Origin: Leptodactylus fallax
Lineage: Eukaryota > Chordata > Amphibia > Anura > Leptodactylidae
NCBI GenBank assembly: GCA_947044405.1
Contig: CAMRHE010000166.1
Location: 1,737,501-1,801,500 of the forward strand
Direction: 5' to 3'
DNA: 64,000 nucleotides
Made by a program: the position numbers and the translations under genes. Of the stretch, positions 43,587 through 55,080 are shown one piece after another (within the stretch, counting starts at the first letter, position 1; each line of letters opens with the position of its first letter). The notes beneath the pieces are model-generated. The model was given only the letters and a program-made list of their open reading frames with translations, did no database searches and was not told where the DNA came from.

Positions 43587-45181
43587 CATTGGGGAAAAAA
43601 AGTATAGTCAGCCACCAATTGTGCAAATTCTCCCACTTAAAAAAATGAGAGAGACCTGTAATTGACATCATAGGTAGACCTCAACTATGAAAGACAAAAT
43701 GAGAAAACAAATCCAGAAAATCACATTGTCTGATTTTTTTAAGAATTTATTTGCAAATTATGGTGGCATATAAGTGGTCACCTACAAACAAGCACGATTT
43801 CTGACTCTCACAGACCTGTAACTTCTTCTTTAAGAGGCTCCTCTGTCCTCCACTCATTACCTGTAGTAATGGCACCTGTTTGAAATTGTTATCAGTATAA
43901 AAGACACCTGTCCACAACCTCAAACAGTCACACTCCAAACTCCACTATGGTGAAGACCAAAGAGCTGTGGAAGGACACCAGAAACAAAATTGTAGACCTG
44001 CACCAGGCTGTGAAGACTGAATCTGCAATAGGCAAGCAGCTTGGTGTGAAGAAATCAACTGTGGGAGCAATAATTAGAAAATGGAAGACATACAAGACCA
44101 CTGATAATCTCCATCTATCGGGGCCCCACACAAGATCTCACCCCGTGGGGTCAAAATGATCAGAAAAACGGTGAGCAAAAATCCCAGAACCACACGGGGG
44201 GACCTAGTGAATGACCTGCAGAAAGCTGGGACTAACATAACAAAGGCTACCGTCAGTAACACACTACGCCGCCAGGGACTCAGATCCTGCAGTGCCAGAC
44301 GTGTCCCCCTGCTTAAGCCAGTACATATCCGGGCCCGTCTGAAGTTTGCTAGAGAGCATTTGGATGTTCCAGAAGAGTATTGGGAGAATGTCATATGGTC
44401 AGATGAAACCAAAGTAAAACTGTTTGGTAGAAACACAACTCGTTGTGTTTGGAGGAGAGTGAATGCTGAGTTGTATCCAAAGAACACCATACCTACTGTG
44501 AAGCATGGGGGTGGCAACATCATGCTTTGGGGCTGTTTCTCTGCAAAGGGACCAGGATGACTGATCTGTGTACATGAAATAATGAACGGGGCCATGTATC
44601 GTGAGATTTTGAGTGCAAACCTCCTTCCATCAGCAAGGGAATTGAAGATGAAACGTGGCTGGGTCTTTCAGCATGACAATGATCCCAAGCACACTGCCAG
44701 GGCAACGAAGGAGTGGCTTCGTAAGAAGCATTTCAAGGTCCTGGAGTGGCCTAGCCAGTCTCCAGATCTCAACCCCATAGAAAACCTTTGGAGGGAGTTG
44801 AAAGTCCGTGTTGCCCAGCGACAGCCCCAAAACATCACTGCTCTAGAGGAGATCTGCATGGAGGAATGGGCCAACATACCAACAACAGTGCGTGCCAACC
44901 TTGTGAAGACTTACAGAAAACGTTTGACCTCTGTCATTGCCAACATAGGATATATAACAAAGTACTGAGATGAACTTTTGTTATTGACCAAATACTTATT
45001 TTCCACCATAATTTGCTAATAAATTCTTAAAAAATCAGACAATCTGATTTTCTGGATTTGTTTTCTCATTTTGTCTCTCATAGTTGAGGTCTACCTATGA
45101 TGTCAATTACAGGCCTCTCTCATCTTTTTAAGTGGGAGAATTTGCACAATTGGTGGCTGACTATACTTTTTTTCCCCAATG
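43587..45181 (+). mobile_element. Tc1-like transposon at the palindrome centre
   Basis: The ends CATTGGGGAAAAAAAGTATAG and its inverse are flanked by TA (43585-43586, 45182-45183). Terminal inverse repeats extend about 180 bp with few differences. Length 1.6 kb is full size. The transposase has one frameshift and one nonsense codon. Flanking DNA on both sides is mutually inverse, so it sits exactly at the dyad. Confidence 0.92.
43947..44968 (+). pseudogene. Tc1-like transposase with two lesions
   Basis: It starts ATGGTGAAGACC and reads MVKTKELWKDTRNKIVDLHQ, a helix-turn-helix (IGKQLGVKKSTVGAIIRKW), [41 protein letters not shown] and [15 protein letters not shown], ending in IGYITKY. The DDE triad is present. 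A frameshift lies near 44150, and a TGA at 44558-44560 follows KGPG, where relatives have Arg (CGA to TGA by CpG decay fits). Otherwise complete, about 340 codons. Confidence 0.9.
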
Positions 45182-45183
45182 TA

Positions 45184-45421
45184 TTTTATATTACATGTCC
45201 CTGGGCCTCTTCACTGCAATCATTGATTACATCTAAGGCAGCGGTCCCCAAACTTTTTTGTACTAAGGACCACTTACATGTTGGCCAATTTTCCGTGGCC
45301 TGGTGGTGATTCATGGGCAGGGTTTTCAGCAGCGGGGCAGGGTTGGGGCGATTGGGCAGCGCATAAAAAAAAACCCAGAATAAAGTGCATTTTTAAAGAG
45401 GACCTTTCATGTCCTCATGAA
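45184..45421. repeat. Right palindrome arm, inner part
   Basis: TTTTATATTACATGTCCCTGG onward mirrors the inner 240 bp of the left arm. It is broken at CTCATGAA, the target site of the hAT element. Confidence 0.88.
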
Positions 45422-47975
45422 CAGGGGAGCACCGCTAATGAGGCGAGGTGAGGCGGCCGCCTCGGGCGGCACTGTCCGGGGGGCGGCATTTTACTATTTA
45501 ATGTAAGCCAGCCCAGGACAGGCCGCTTTAAAAAAAAAAAAAAACCAGAGCTGAGCGTGGCCTGTCCTGGGCTGGTTTACAAGACGTCGCATCTCAGTGC
45601 AGGCGGCGATACAATGACGTCATCACGCCGCCTACGCTGAGACACAGACGTCGCGGACAAGAGGAGGAGGCGGCGGCTGCATCAAGGCATCGCAGGTGAG
45701 TATAGCTTTTTTTTTATCTATATAAATAGGCCGTAACCTGTTGGAGCATCCCCGGCAAGTCAGGGCCTATTTATTTACCTACCCCGCGTCTGCTCGTGGC
45801 CGCCCCCGCTTCCCCTTCTGCTATGGGCCGCAGAAAGGGAAGCGGATGCCGCTGTGAGCGGCCGCGGGGATCGGTAAGTTAGGCCGCGGGCCGCAAATAC
45901 TACTATTATTATACTCCGGGGTCTATTCAGACCCCGGAGTATAATAATCGGAGGCCTAGGGTTGGTGAGGGAACATAAAAACCAATGTTACTCACCTCCT
46001 GCGATCCAATGTAACTCCGAGCAGGCTTGAGGCCTGTGGTGACGTCATCAGGTCGCATCGCCGGCCTGATCACGTGACGTGTGTGCGCAATTAAACAGGG
46101 CCGAAAGCTGCAAGGAGTGCACCGGTGTCCAGGATAGGTAAGTAACTCTGATTTTTATGTTTGTATTCTCCCCTGGGTCTCCAATCATTATACTCTGGGG
46201 TCTGAAAAGACCCCAGAGTATAATAATAGTTCATGGGTGGTCCACTATGGGGCATAATACCCTGTGCAGGGACCACTGTAGAGCATAATACCCTGTGCAG
46301 GGGCCACTCTGGAGCATAATACAAGTGCAGGGGCCACTATAGAGCATAATACCGAGTGCAGGGGCCACTATAGAGCATAATACAAGTGCAGGGGCCACTA
46401 TGGAGCATAACACCAGTGCAAGGGCCACTATGGAGGATAATACCAGTGCAGTGGCCACTATGGAGCATAATACCCTGTGCAGGGGCCACTCTGGAGCATA
46501 ATACCAGTGCAGGGGCCACTATGGAGCATAATACCGTGTGCTGGGGCCACTATAGAGCATAATACAAGTGCAGGGGCCACTATGGAGCATAATACCAGTG
46601 CAGGGGCCAATATGGGGCATAAAACTGTGTGCAGGAGTTGCTGCGGAACATAATACCGTGTGCAGTGGCCAATGCGGGGCATAATACCGTGAGCAGGGGC
46701 CACTATGGAGCATAATACCGTGTGCAGGGGCCGCTGAGAGGCATAATACAGTGTGCAGGGGCCGCTGCGGGCCATAACACTGTGTAATACTGTGTGCAGG
46801 GACTGCTGTGGAACTTTATAGTGTGTGTAAATGGGGCGCTATAAACATGGGCTATGGCACCTGTTTATATTATACGCTGTCTGTTTATAGTGACCGTGTG
46901 ATGTAATTGTAGCCTTGTCACATACTGTAGACATGTACAGGACGAGGCTGCAGTTACATTACATGGCCGCTATGAGATGAAATACACTATGTAAACAGAG
47001 AAGCGGTCACGGCGCTTACACAGGTACCATTCAAACAGCTGATCAGTGGGGGTCCTGGGTTTTTGAACCCCACTGATTAGTTTATTAATGACCTGGAAAA
47101 CCTTTTAATTAGTTAACACCTGGGGTATTATTAATAAGGGGCACTATTTATACAGGGTACACACGGACATTATTAATATAAAGATACACTTGGGGGTATT
47201 ATTCATTATGGGGGGTTATATCATATATTTTATAATTGGGGGTAGCAGCAGGATGGGGGCTTTGTGTAGGTGAGGACAATGTGGGTTGGATGCCTGGAAA
47301 AGTGAGGAGCCAAAGATGTCTGTGTTGCAACCTTTACAGAGACAAGTCACAGCTGGAAGAAGTGGTCATGGCGGTCCAAAGGGAAGAGAAGGGAAATGTG
47401 ACCGATTAGTCAGAGACGTCACCGGTAAGTCACAAAATGTTACTGCCCTGTATTCACCTAAATGATAGAGGATAAATACCTGATTGATGGGGGGTCTGTC
47501 TGCTGAGACCCCCACTGAGCCTGAGAATTGGGTTTTTCCCCCCACTAGGTGGGAATTCAGCCTGACCGCAGCCATATATATAGGTGTGTCACTTGGTGGA
47601 TGGACGAACCCGCGTGGTTCTCATTCACTTCAATGGGAGTGCCAAAGATACCCGAAGTCCAGTACTCAGCTATCTGCGGTGCTCCTATTATAGAGAATGG
47701 GGGCCACGTGGCCTCGTCCATCCACCAAGCAGAAGATGTGTGAAGTTACTTTCATTGTTAATGCCGTGTTGTTGATCTGATACTGAAGTAATACAGGAAG
47801 AAGAATTCTTAAAAACTGTTTTATAACTTTGTGTATTGTGTATATTGTGCGACGATAACAGTGTGTTAAACTAGTAGCATGGAAACTCAGTTTTTTTTTG
47901 TTTGTTTTTTTTTGGGGGGGGGGGGCGTCTTTCTATAGTCCGCCTCAGGCAGCAAAGAGGCTAGGTTCACCACTG
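45422..47975. mobile_element. 2.55-kb non-autonomous hAT element
   Basis: The ends CAGGGGAGCACCGC and the inverse of GGTTCACCACTG form imperfect hAT terminal repeats. A perfect 8-bp target duplication CTCATGAA flanks it (45414-45421, 47976-47983). The interior lacks transposase. It has a GC-rich subterminal CCTCGGGCGGCACTG, two palindromes of the TATTATACTCCGGGGTCT type (about 45905-45945 and 46187-46228) and a minisatellite. Removing it rejoins the palindrome arm precisely. Confidence 0.93.
46225..46810. repeat. 31-bp minisatellite inside the hAT element
   Basis: About 18 units of the pattern GGGGCCACTATGGAGCATAAT plus ACCGTGTGCA, with length variants of 28-31 bp. It directly follows the palindrome ending GACCCCAGAGTATAATAATAG. 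The open frames it creates are artefacts. Confidence 0.92.
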
Positions 47976-47983
47976 CTCATGAA

Positions 47984-48338
47984 TGTGCGTTTTTTTATAC
48001 CGCTAGAAAGCACTGAATTCGGCGCATTGTCGGCTTTCCGGGTATGTGCCCCGGAGCTGCAGATATCGCTGCCATTAGTTTCGGCACAGATATCTCCCCA
48101 CTCCCAGAATGGCGTTCCTCACAGCTCAGCATCACCGCTGGGCAGTAAGGAATGCCCTTCTGACAGTGGGGAGAGATCGGTGCGGTAATTGACATCACCA
48201 ATATCTCCAGCATCGGGGCACATACCCAGAAAGCCGACAGTGCGCTGAATTCAAAGCACTGTCGGCTTTCTAGCGGTATATAAAACCGCATATTCATGAC
48301 GACATGAAAGATCCTCTTTAATGATTACATTTATACAG
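47984..48338. repeat. Right palindrome arm, outer part
   Basis: Inverse of 42990-43344 of the left arm, including the TTTATACCGCTAGAAAGC module, GGATCCTCTTTAATGATTACA-like end (GATCCTCTTTAATGATTACA) and the last matching bases ATTTATACAGT. Confidence 0.88.
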
Positions 48339-48356
48339 TTCCCTATACTTTAAGGG

Positions 48357-49356
48357 CAGTGGCGTAACGATCGTGGTCGCAGGGGATGTGACCGCAACTG
48401 GGCCCGGAGGGGTATGGGGTCTGCGGCCAGCTGGAAATGGCCGGGGCCCCGGACCACCATGATAGTGGTCGGAGAACCAGGCTTTCCCCGACCGCTATAC
48501 ATGTTAACTGGAAAGGGGTCCCATTGGGCCCCTTTCCAGTTAATGCCAGCCCAGGGTAGGTGACTAAAAATAAAAAAAATATATTTATATTCACCTGTCT
48601 TGGGCTCTTCTGGCCGGTTTCTGAGGTTTTCCTGCGCTCCAGACGTCACTGCTGTGGCCTGTGACTGGCCCCAGCGGTCACATGGGGGCGCACCGGTGTG
48701 ATGACATCATCGCGCCTCACGTGACAGCTGAGGCCCAATCACAGGCCCCAGAAGTGACGTCTGGAGCACAGGGCCTAAGTCGCAAGACAGAAGAGGAGCG
48801 AGGATATACAGGTAAAGTAAGGTGAGTATAAGAGTTTATTATTTTTAATCACTTCCTCTGGGTCTCTACTTATTATACTCTGAGAACTGAGGAGACCCCA
48901 AAGTATAATAATAGCACCGGCTCTAGGGGGAGGGGGGGGCTCTTGGGAGCTCATAATACTCTGTGGGGGCCACTGTGGGCATATAATACTCTGTGGGGGC
49001 CACTGTGGAGCGCATAATGTTGTGTGGCGGACTGCTGTGGAGCGCATAATGTTGTGTGGGGTGCTGCTGTGGAGTGCATAATGATGTGTGGGGGGCTGCT
49101 GTGGAGTGCATAATGCTGTGCGGGGGCCACTGTGGATCACATAATACTGTCCCAGTATTGTTTACATGCCAGTGCTGTGCTGCTCACTCACCGTATTCTT
49201 GATAACTGCAGTTGTGGGTACTAAAGCTGTATCCCATTCAAGTATCAGAGTTATCGCTGCAGCACCCATAACCGTAACTATCAAGAATTCGCTCTAGCGA
49301 GGGGGCCTGGGACAAAAGTTTGCACCTGGGCCCAGAAGACTTTAGTTACGCCACTG
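48357..49356. mobile_element. 1.0-kb hAT element with CAGTGGCGTAA ends
   Basis: The ends CAGTGGCGTAACGATC and the inverse of CTTTAGTTACGCCACTG match the termini of the MITE at 28258-28921. Flanks TTTAAGGG and ATTAAGGG agree in 7 of 8 bases. The interior has a TATTATACTCTGAG palindrome (about 48868-48912) and a minisatellite (48940-49140). No transposase. Confidence 0.9.
48940..49140. repeat. Minisatellite of about 30 bp in the hAT element
   Basis: Six units such as GCTGCTGTGGAGTGCATAATG, ATGTGTGGGG. Same architecture as 46225-46810: palindrome first, then array. Confidence 0.85.
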
Positions 49357-49439
49357 ATTAAGGGAGATCGCTCCATATCAAGCATAACTTATTGGTGGTA
49401 TGGACAGCTCCCTTAACAAAAGCATGGGTAGGGCGGAGG

Positions 49440-50170
49440 GGGCCCTCATTCAATAAGGGGGGACCATCACTCAGGGGGCACTATTTATGTTAATTGTGCC
49501 CCCTTCCCCATTTAATGTTAATATGAACTGGGGGGGCATTATAACTGTAATAGTGCTCCCCACAGGTAATAACCCCCCCCCCCACACAGGTAATATTATC
49601 TGTGAGGGATACTACTACATTAATAGTGCACCCCCCAGTTAACAACATTACCTGTGGGGGGGTGGGAGACTATTACCTGTGGTGGGGGGATTGGCACTAT
49701 TAGGACACTATAACAGTTAGTGCCCCCCCCCACACAAACACACAGGTAATGTTATGAACTGGGGGCATAATATTACCTGTAGGGGGAACTACTAGGGCAC
49801 TATTACAGTAATAGTGCCCCCCCAGTTAATAACATTACTTGTGTGTGGGAGGACTGTTATTAACTGTACTGGGGGGCCACTATAACTGTTATAGTGCCTT
49901 AATAGTGCCAATCCATCCTCCCACAGGTAATAGTCTCCCCCCCCACAGGTAATGTTATTAACTGGGGGGGCACTATTACTGTAATAGTGCCCGAGTAGTG
50001 CCCCTCACAGGTAATATTACATGTGTGTGGGGGAGGGAGATATTACCTGTGGGGGGCACTATTACAGTTATGGTGCCCCCCCCCCACACACACAGTTAAT
50101 AGTCCCAGTACACTGTAATAGTACAGTACACTTTAATAGTCCCCCACATACTATAACTATAATTACAATG
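49440..50170. repeat. GC-skewed repeat array with units in both orientations
   Basis: Modules such as AGTTAATAACATTACCTGTGGGGG and CACTATTACAGTAATAGTGC alternate with their inverses, with many runs of seven or more C or G. The array can fold into many hairpins. It is not a simple tandem repeat. Confidence 0.8.
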
Positions 50171-50225
50171 ACATAATACTTTCCTGCTTACTGATGCAGC
50201 TACACCAGCAGATCAAAAACAGGTC

Positions 50226-51085
50226 CTGTACCCATAACTCCCAACCATCCAAGGATCCAGCGGAATAGTCCCGGATTCTGGGTCCTGTCCCACTATCCTG
50301 GTCGGCGGGAGGTATGTCCCAGCTTCAATTCATCTGCGTCTTCTCCAGACACAGATGAGTTGAATACAGCGGTGAAGAAGGAGCTGTCTGCGGGCACCCC
50401 CTGCCTCACCGCTCTTGTCCCCTGGGTGCTCCAGCCCTGGGAGCTGTAGGAGCGGTGTGATGAGATCACTCACATTGAACATGCAGCTTCCTGAAGACCC
50501 CGGGAGAAGAGAACTCAGACAAAGCAGCAGGGGAGCGAGGAGACATGAGTATCAGTGTTTTTTTATGTTTGTTTGTTACCAACAGGAAGACCTTAAACTG
50601 TGGGTGCAGATGAGGGGGCATTACACTGTGGGGCCAGATGAGGGGGATATTAAACTGGGGGTTCAGATGTGGGGGGCATTAAACTGTGGGGCCAGATGAG
50701 GGGGACATTAAACTGGGGGGCCAGATAAGGGGGACATTAAACTGGGGGGGCCAGATGAGGGGGACATTAAACTGGGAGGCCAGATGAGGGCGACATTAAA
50801 CTGGGGGGTCAGATGAAGGGGACATTAAACTGGAGGGTTAGATAAAGAGGGACATTAAACTGAGGGAAGATGAAGGAGGACAGTAAACCGTGGAAGCACC
50901 AGGAGGATGACATTATAATGTGGGGGTGACTGTAGGGGCATTATACTGTGTGGGGGTACGAGAGAAATGGATGGGAATGGGCGGAGTCAAAGTAGGTGGG
51001 GCTAAGTTTGCCGCAGTGCGCAGTGCGTGCCACACATTCTGCCCCTCTTTCTGTTTTTTGAAAGTTGGGAGGTACAGTATGTGTA
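50226..51085. mobile_element. Probable non-autonomous element with AACTCCCAACC ends
   Basis: ATAACTCCCAACCATCCAAGG at the left pairs with GAAAGTTGGGAGGTACAG at the right. Inside lie TCCCGGATTCTGGGTCCTGTCCC and a minisatellite. Related sequence occurs at 52840-52940 and 54590-54690. Ends are imperfect. Confidence 0.5.
50595..50960. repeat. 30-bp minisatellite (GGGGGACATTAAACTGG)
   Basis: About ten units of GGGGCCAGATGAGGGGGACA plus TTAAACTGG with gradual divergence toward the right, where the motif becomes GGGGGCATTATACTGTG. Confidence 0.9.
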
Positions 51086-51947
51086 TCAGGTGTCTGCCGA
51101 TGCTCCTATGCTGTGGATTACACGCAGCATAGGAGCTCAGCTGACACTTAGTAGAATACAGAGGTCCCCAGTACCAAGTGATCCACGGCCCAGTACTGGT
51201 CTGCGGCCCAGTCTTTGGGGACATCTGATCTAAGGGATTGCTTTCCTTGTGATTCAGCCTCTGCAGTCCCTAACATCATTCTGGAAGTGACCTGTTTATT
51301 ATACTCAGTGGAATGAAGATACCCCAGAGTATAATAGTAGTTCATGGAGGGCTGCAATGGGTCATTATACTGCATGGAGAGCATATGAAATATTATACTG
51401 TGCGGAGAGGGCCGCTATGGGACATTATTCTGCCACAGGCATGAATCCCCTTACTTTCTGAATGGCCTGGGGCCCATGGAGCCTTTAATCTGCCCCTGGG
51501 GACTCCCACATATAAGCTGTTTCAGGACAGCTCCTGGGAATGTTTAGATGCTGGGAGCCATGCTGCTCACTCGCTGTATAAATTGTAGCGGTGAATTTAG
51601 TTACTGCAGTGCTGCCTCATTATAGTCCCTATCCAACAAGAATTCTGCTTTGCTTTTCTGAGATTTTAATTATAAAGAAAAATTATTTCCTCATTATATT
51701 TTGCATATGTGGGGCCCTGAGGATGGATGGTGGAGTTCTATACATTGCTAACCAATATCTTCCTTGCGTTGTCCTTTGCCCTCCATATGAATAGAACAGA
51801 AGATAATTCTTTTAGAAACATCAGGTAGGCTGGGCCTTGAGAACAGATTTATATCAGAAGCCAACAGGTCAAAACAGGTTACTTCAGTTTACAAGTTGCC
51901 ACCCCAGGCTACTAAAAATATGTTACTAAGCTCTCAGTTACAGCACA
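51086..51947. other. Mixed repeat debris
   Basis: Contains a hAT-like end fragment (inverse CAGATGTCCCCAAAGACTGGG, about 51210-51230), then TTATTATACTCAGTGG...CCCCAGAGTATAATAG (51296-51343) and three minisatellite-like units to about 51440. After 51480 it is plain AT-rich sequence. Confidence 0.5.
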
Positions 51948-52260
51948 TTAACCCTTTCACTGCCAGGGGTCTCCGGAAATTTTGCACCTCCGGTAGCCAG
52001 AGCAATTTTCACAGTTTTGAGATGGACAAATCAAACCTAAATTGCAACATTAAAAAATCATACAACCCCCCATACCTATATATTTTCTTAAAGTAGACAC
52101 CTGTAGCATTGTCAGAATGCCACTTGGCACTGTATGCGAACAAGCACCTTCATGCAATTTTGATTTAAAGTGAATGTTTTATAAAAAAAAAAAATGCAAA
52201 TAAATGTATATTAGTTGCTAAAAGTGGAAACCAAACAAAAAGTTATATGCACCAACCTCC
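51948..52260. mobile_element. MITE-like repeat starting TTAACCCTTTCACTGCC
   Basis: The TTAACCCTTTCACTGCCAGG start and a following CTCCGGAAATTTTGCACCTCC resemble TTAA-flanked short elements common in amphibians. I could not define the right end. Confidence 0.45.
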
Positions 52261-54589
52261 TAAAAATAAGAGATCAACATGTGCAGAGTTCATTCATATC
52301 ACTAAGGCCGAAACCTGCATGCACATACAGTATCTTCATTGCTGGGAACTAGAACTGGAATGAGCAAAAATCTGCTTTGAAGTTGGAAATGTTAAAAAAG
52401 TATCATCCTATAAAATGTAGGGATTACACACCGTGGAAAGCAAGTGCACCACTAAACCCTATTATTTTTTGAAAGTAGATAACCTGAAGATTTATCGATG
52501 ACTTTGTGCATGTGTTTTGTAAGTGTTTGGTGCAACTGTTTTGGCGCTGCGACCTGGACGATGGTAAACATCTGAGTCACAGTGAAAATAAACTTCCTGG
52601 TTATGTTCAGAGGGGTATTATATAAGAATACCCCTCTAGTAAGGCTCAGAGGGGTATTACATTATCACTCTATGTGACAATCAGAGAGCAAAAAGTATAG
52701 CATGCTCTCTGATTGATAGGAGAGGGGAAAACATGGACAGAAGTCCCTGCTTTCCCTCCGCCCCCCGGGGTCATGTACAGGTTATGCACAGGTGATGATT
52801 TCTCATCTCTGTGCAGTCTGCAGGGCTGCTCTTCCCCCCTCCTCCACTTGAATCCGGGGTATACCTCCCGTCGACCAGGACCGCGGGACAGGACCTGCAA
52901 TCCGGGACTGTCCCGCAGAATCCGGGACGGTTGGGAGTTATTATATACCATATACACTGCATAATGCCCTGCTATGAATGCCTCCTTTTTCTCATATAGA
53001 AATAATAGGTAGGCTCTGTATTTGGAGGCCCGATTGATCACTTGGCTACAAAAACAACAACAACAGTGATGGCATTTGGTCATCCATTTAGTATCTTGAG
53101 AAGCATTACATATGCTATTTAAAAACAATGCTATTTAAAAACACGCAGTTCCAAATAAACACCAGCAGAGGGAAGACTTTGTCTATAAATGGTATGCTGT
53201 CATTCCTCATGGCTGGAGTTATCTTTGTATCATACACTCAGCTGTCCAGATTCCAATTTTAGTCCTCTCGCTGATCTTCTGCTGTTTTACATATATGCTT
53301 TATATTGCCCCACGGTGCCTCAGCTAGAGCCACTTTGGCTTGGGAACACACTGATGTGCCTGATAAAGCTTGGGTTAAAAGCTTCCTCATTAGACAAAGC
53401 GCTTGATGTTTATGGTGTCATTTCCTAGCAATATACTGTACCAGCAGTGTCAGTGCATGTCATGATAATCGTTTGTTGCAAAACATTCCCAGGGTATTTC
53501 AACAGACAAAATCTGTTACATCTGTTAAGATAATATATCACTTTATTGGAGAATTGCTACTCTAAAGTCTAATGGGACTGAAATTGTGCTTAAACAATGT
53601 TGTCAGTCAAGTCAATGAAGCAATTATGTCTTTGTGAACAATGACAGTGTATATTAACAAATGACTTGAAATTTGCAGACATCGGTAAAACACTGAATTA
53701 GAAACAAGAAACATTTTTAACCAGAAACAGCTGCCTGTCTGTAAATGGCATTGTAAATGATACTCAGATATTGCATTTCCATCTACTTTAATAGGGATAA
53801 GCTAAAATACATCACAATAATTATTCCCTATTAGTTTATAATTAGTGCAGATTGAAAATAGAGACTCCCAACTATGCTGCTTGTATATCCTCCAGGGATT
53901 AGCAATGTAAGCGTTACCCCATTCATGTGTATCTGCGTGATTTGTACTGCATGTATTCCCGACTCATCAGCATCCTCAGGGGATCAGAGCTGTATGAATG
54001 ATCAGAGAGGTGCAGTGGTATTTAGAATCTCCATATATATCACTTGGGGCCTGTCCCTAATAGCATTCAATCACTATGTTCACCATTCACTGCTCTCGGT
54101 TCTAAGTCCTGAGATGCTGTGACTTTTCATGCATTGAAATTTGCTTTACGCTCAGCAAATTAAATGAGGAAAGATGCATTTAGACAAGTTGAAGCTTGTG
54201 CGCTATTTCGATTATCCTGATTTAAAGCTTGGAATGAACAAGGTTAATTATTGGTAACCGGAACAGTATTTTGTGATTATTGGCAATTGGAACTATATTA
54301 TGACAGCAGGAAATAAACTATATGGACATTGAATTCAGGTGTTTTTTCAGTCCCATTGCCAGAAGTGTATCAAACCCAGCACCTACCTATGCAGTCTGCC
54401 TTTACAAACATTTGTCAAACAATGGATTGTTCTAAAGAAATCCAGCATGGTGCTGTAGTAGGATGCCACTTTTGGAATAAATATCCCTCCTAGATATTCC
54501 ACAATAAACTGTGAAAAGTATTATTTAAAAGTGTAAGTGTTTGGGAAGTGCAGCAATTCAGTGGAAAGTTACACAGTAGGGACACTATT
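52261..54589. other. Intergenic, no gene seen
   Basis: Only a fragment related to the AACTCCCAACC element (about 52840-52940, CCGGGACGGTTGGGAGTTATT) stands out. The longest open frame (52670-53128, minus) crosses this fragment and has no protein-family signature. Confidence 0.45.
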
Positions 54590-55080
54590 TAGTGGGACGG
54601 TCGTAGATTTTGGATGCTGATCTACCATCCCAGACGGGAGGTGGTATGTACCAGCTTCAACTATTTCTGTGTCTTGCGAACATAGATTGAGTTGAGGACA
54701 ATGGCGAAGCAGGGAGCTGTTAGCTCCCTATTTCATCATTCACCCCCCGTCATAGCCAACGGCATCCTGGACACAGGCAAGTGCGATGTAGTGATGTCAC
54801 TGGTACTATGTAGATGATGGCACATAATACTGTGTGGGCAAGAGCCACAAGAGGGACAATATACAGTGTGCAGGCCACATGGTGAACATTACTTTGTGTG
54901 GGGGCCACAATGGAGTTTATATTGTGTTGGGTTTACAAGGGGGCATAATACAGTAGGCACTAAGGGGACATTATACTGTGTGTGGGCCACTAAAGGGGCA
55001 TTATATTATATGGGGCACAAAAGGATTGGGTGGAATTAGACGAGATCAAAAGGGGAATGGGCAGTGTTAGAGGTTATATA
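54590..55080. repeat. Degraded element with minisatellite-like units
   Basis: AGTGGGACGGTCGTAGATTTTGG and GGGAGGTGGTATGTACCAGCTTC parallel 50275-50330. From 54830 onward units like GGGGGCATAATACAGTAGGC repeat loosely six times. Confidence 0.55.

Noticed and set aside
46091..46775. Several open frames rich in HSGPCTGIML-like repeats
   Set aside because: All are readings of the 31-bp minisatellite.
49440..50170. A possible CRISPR-like array
   Set aside because: Repeat units vary in length and orientation, there are no regular spacers, and the DNA is vertebrate.
52670..53128. A 152-residue minus-strand open frame
   Set aside because: No family motif, low-complexity start, and it overlaps a repeat fragment also present at about 50.3 kb.
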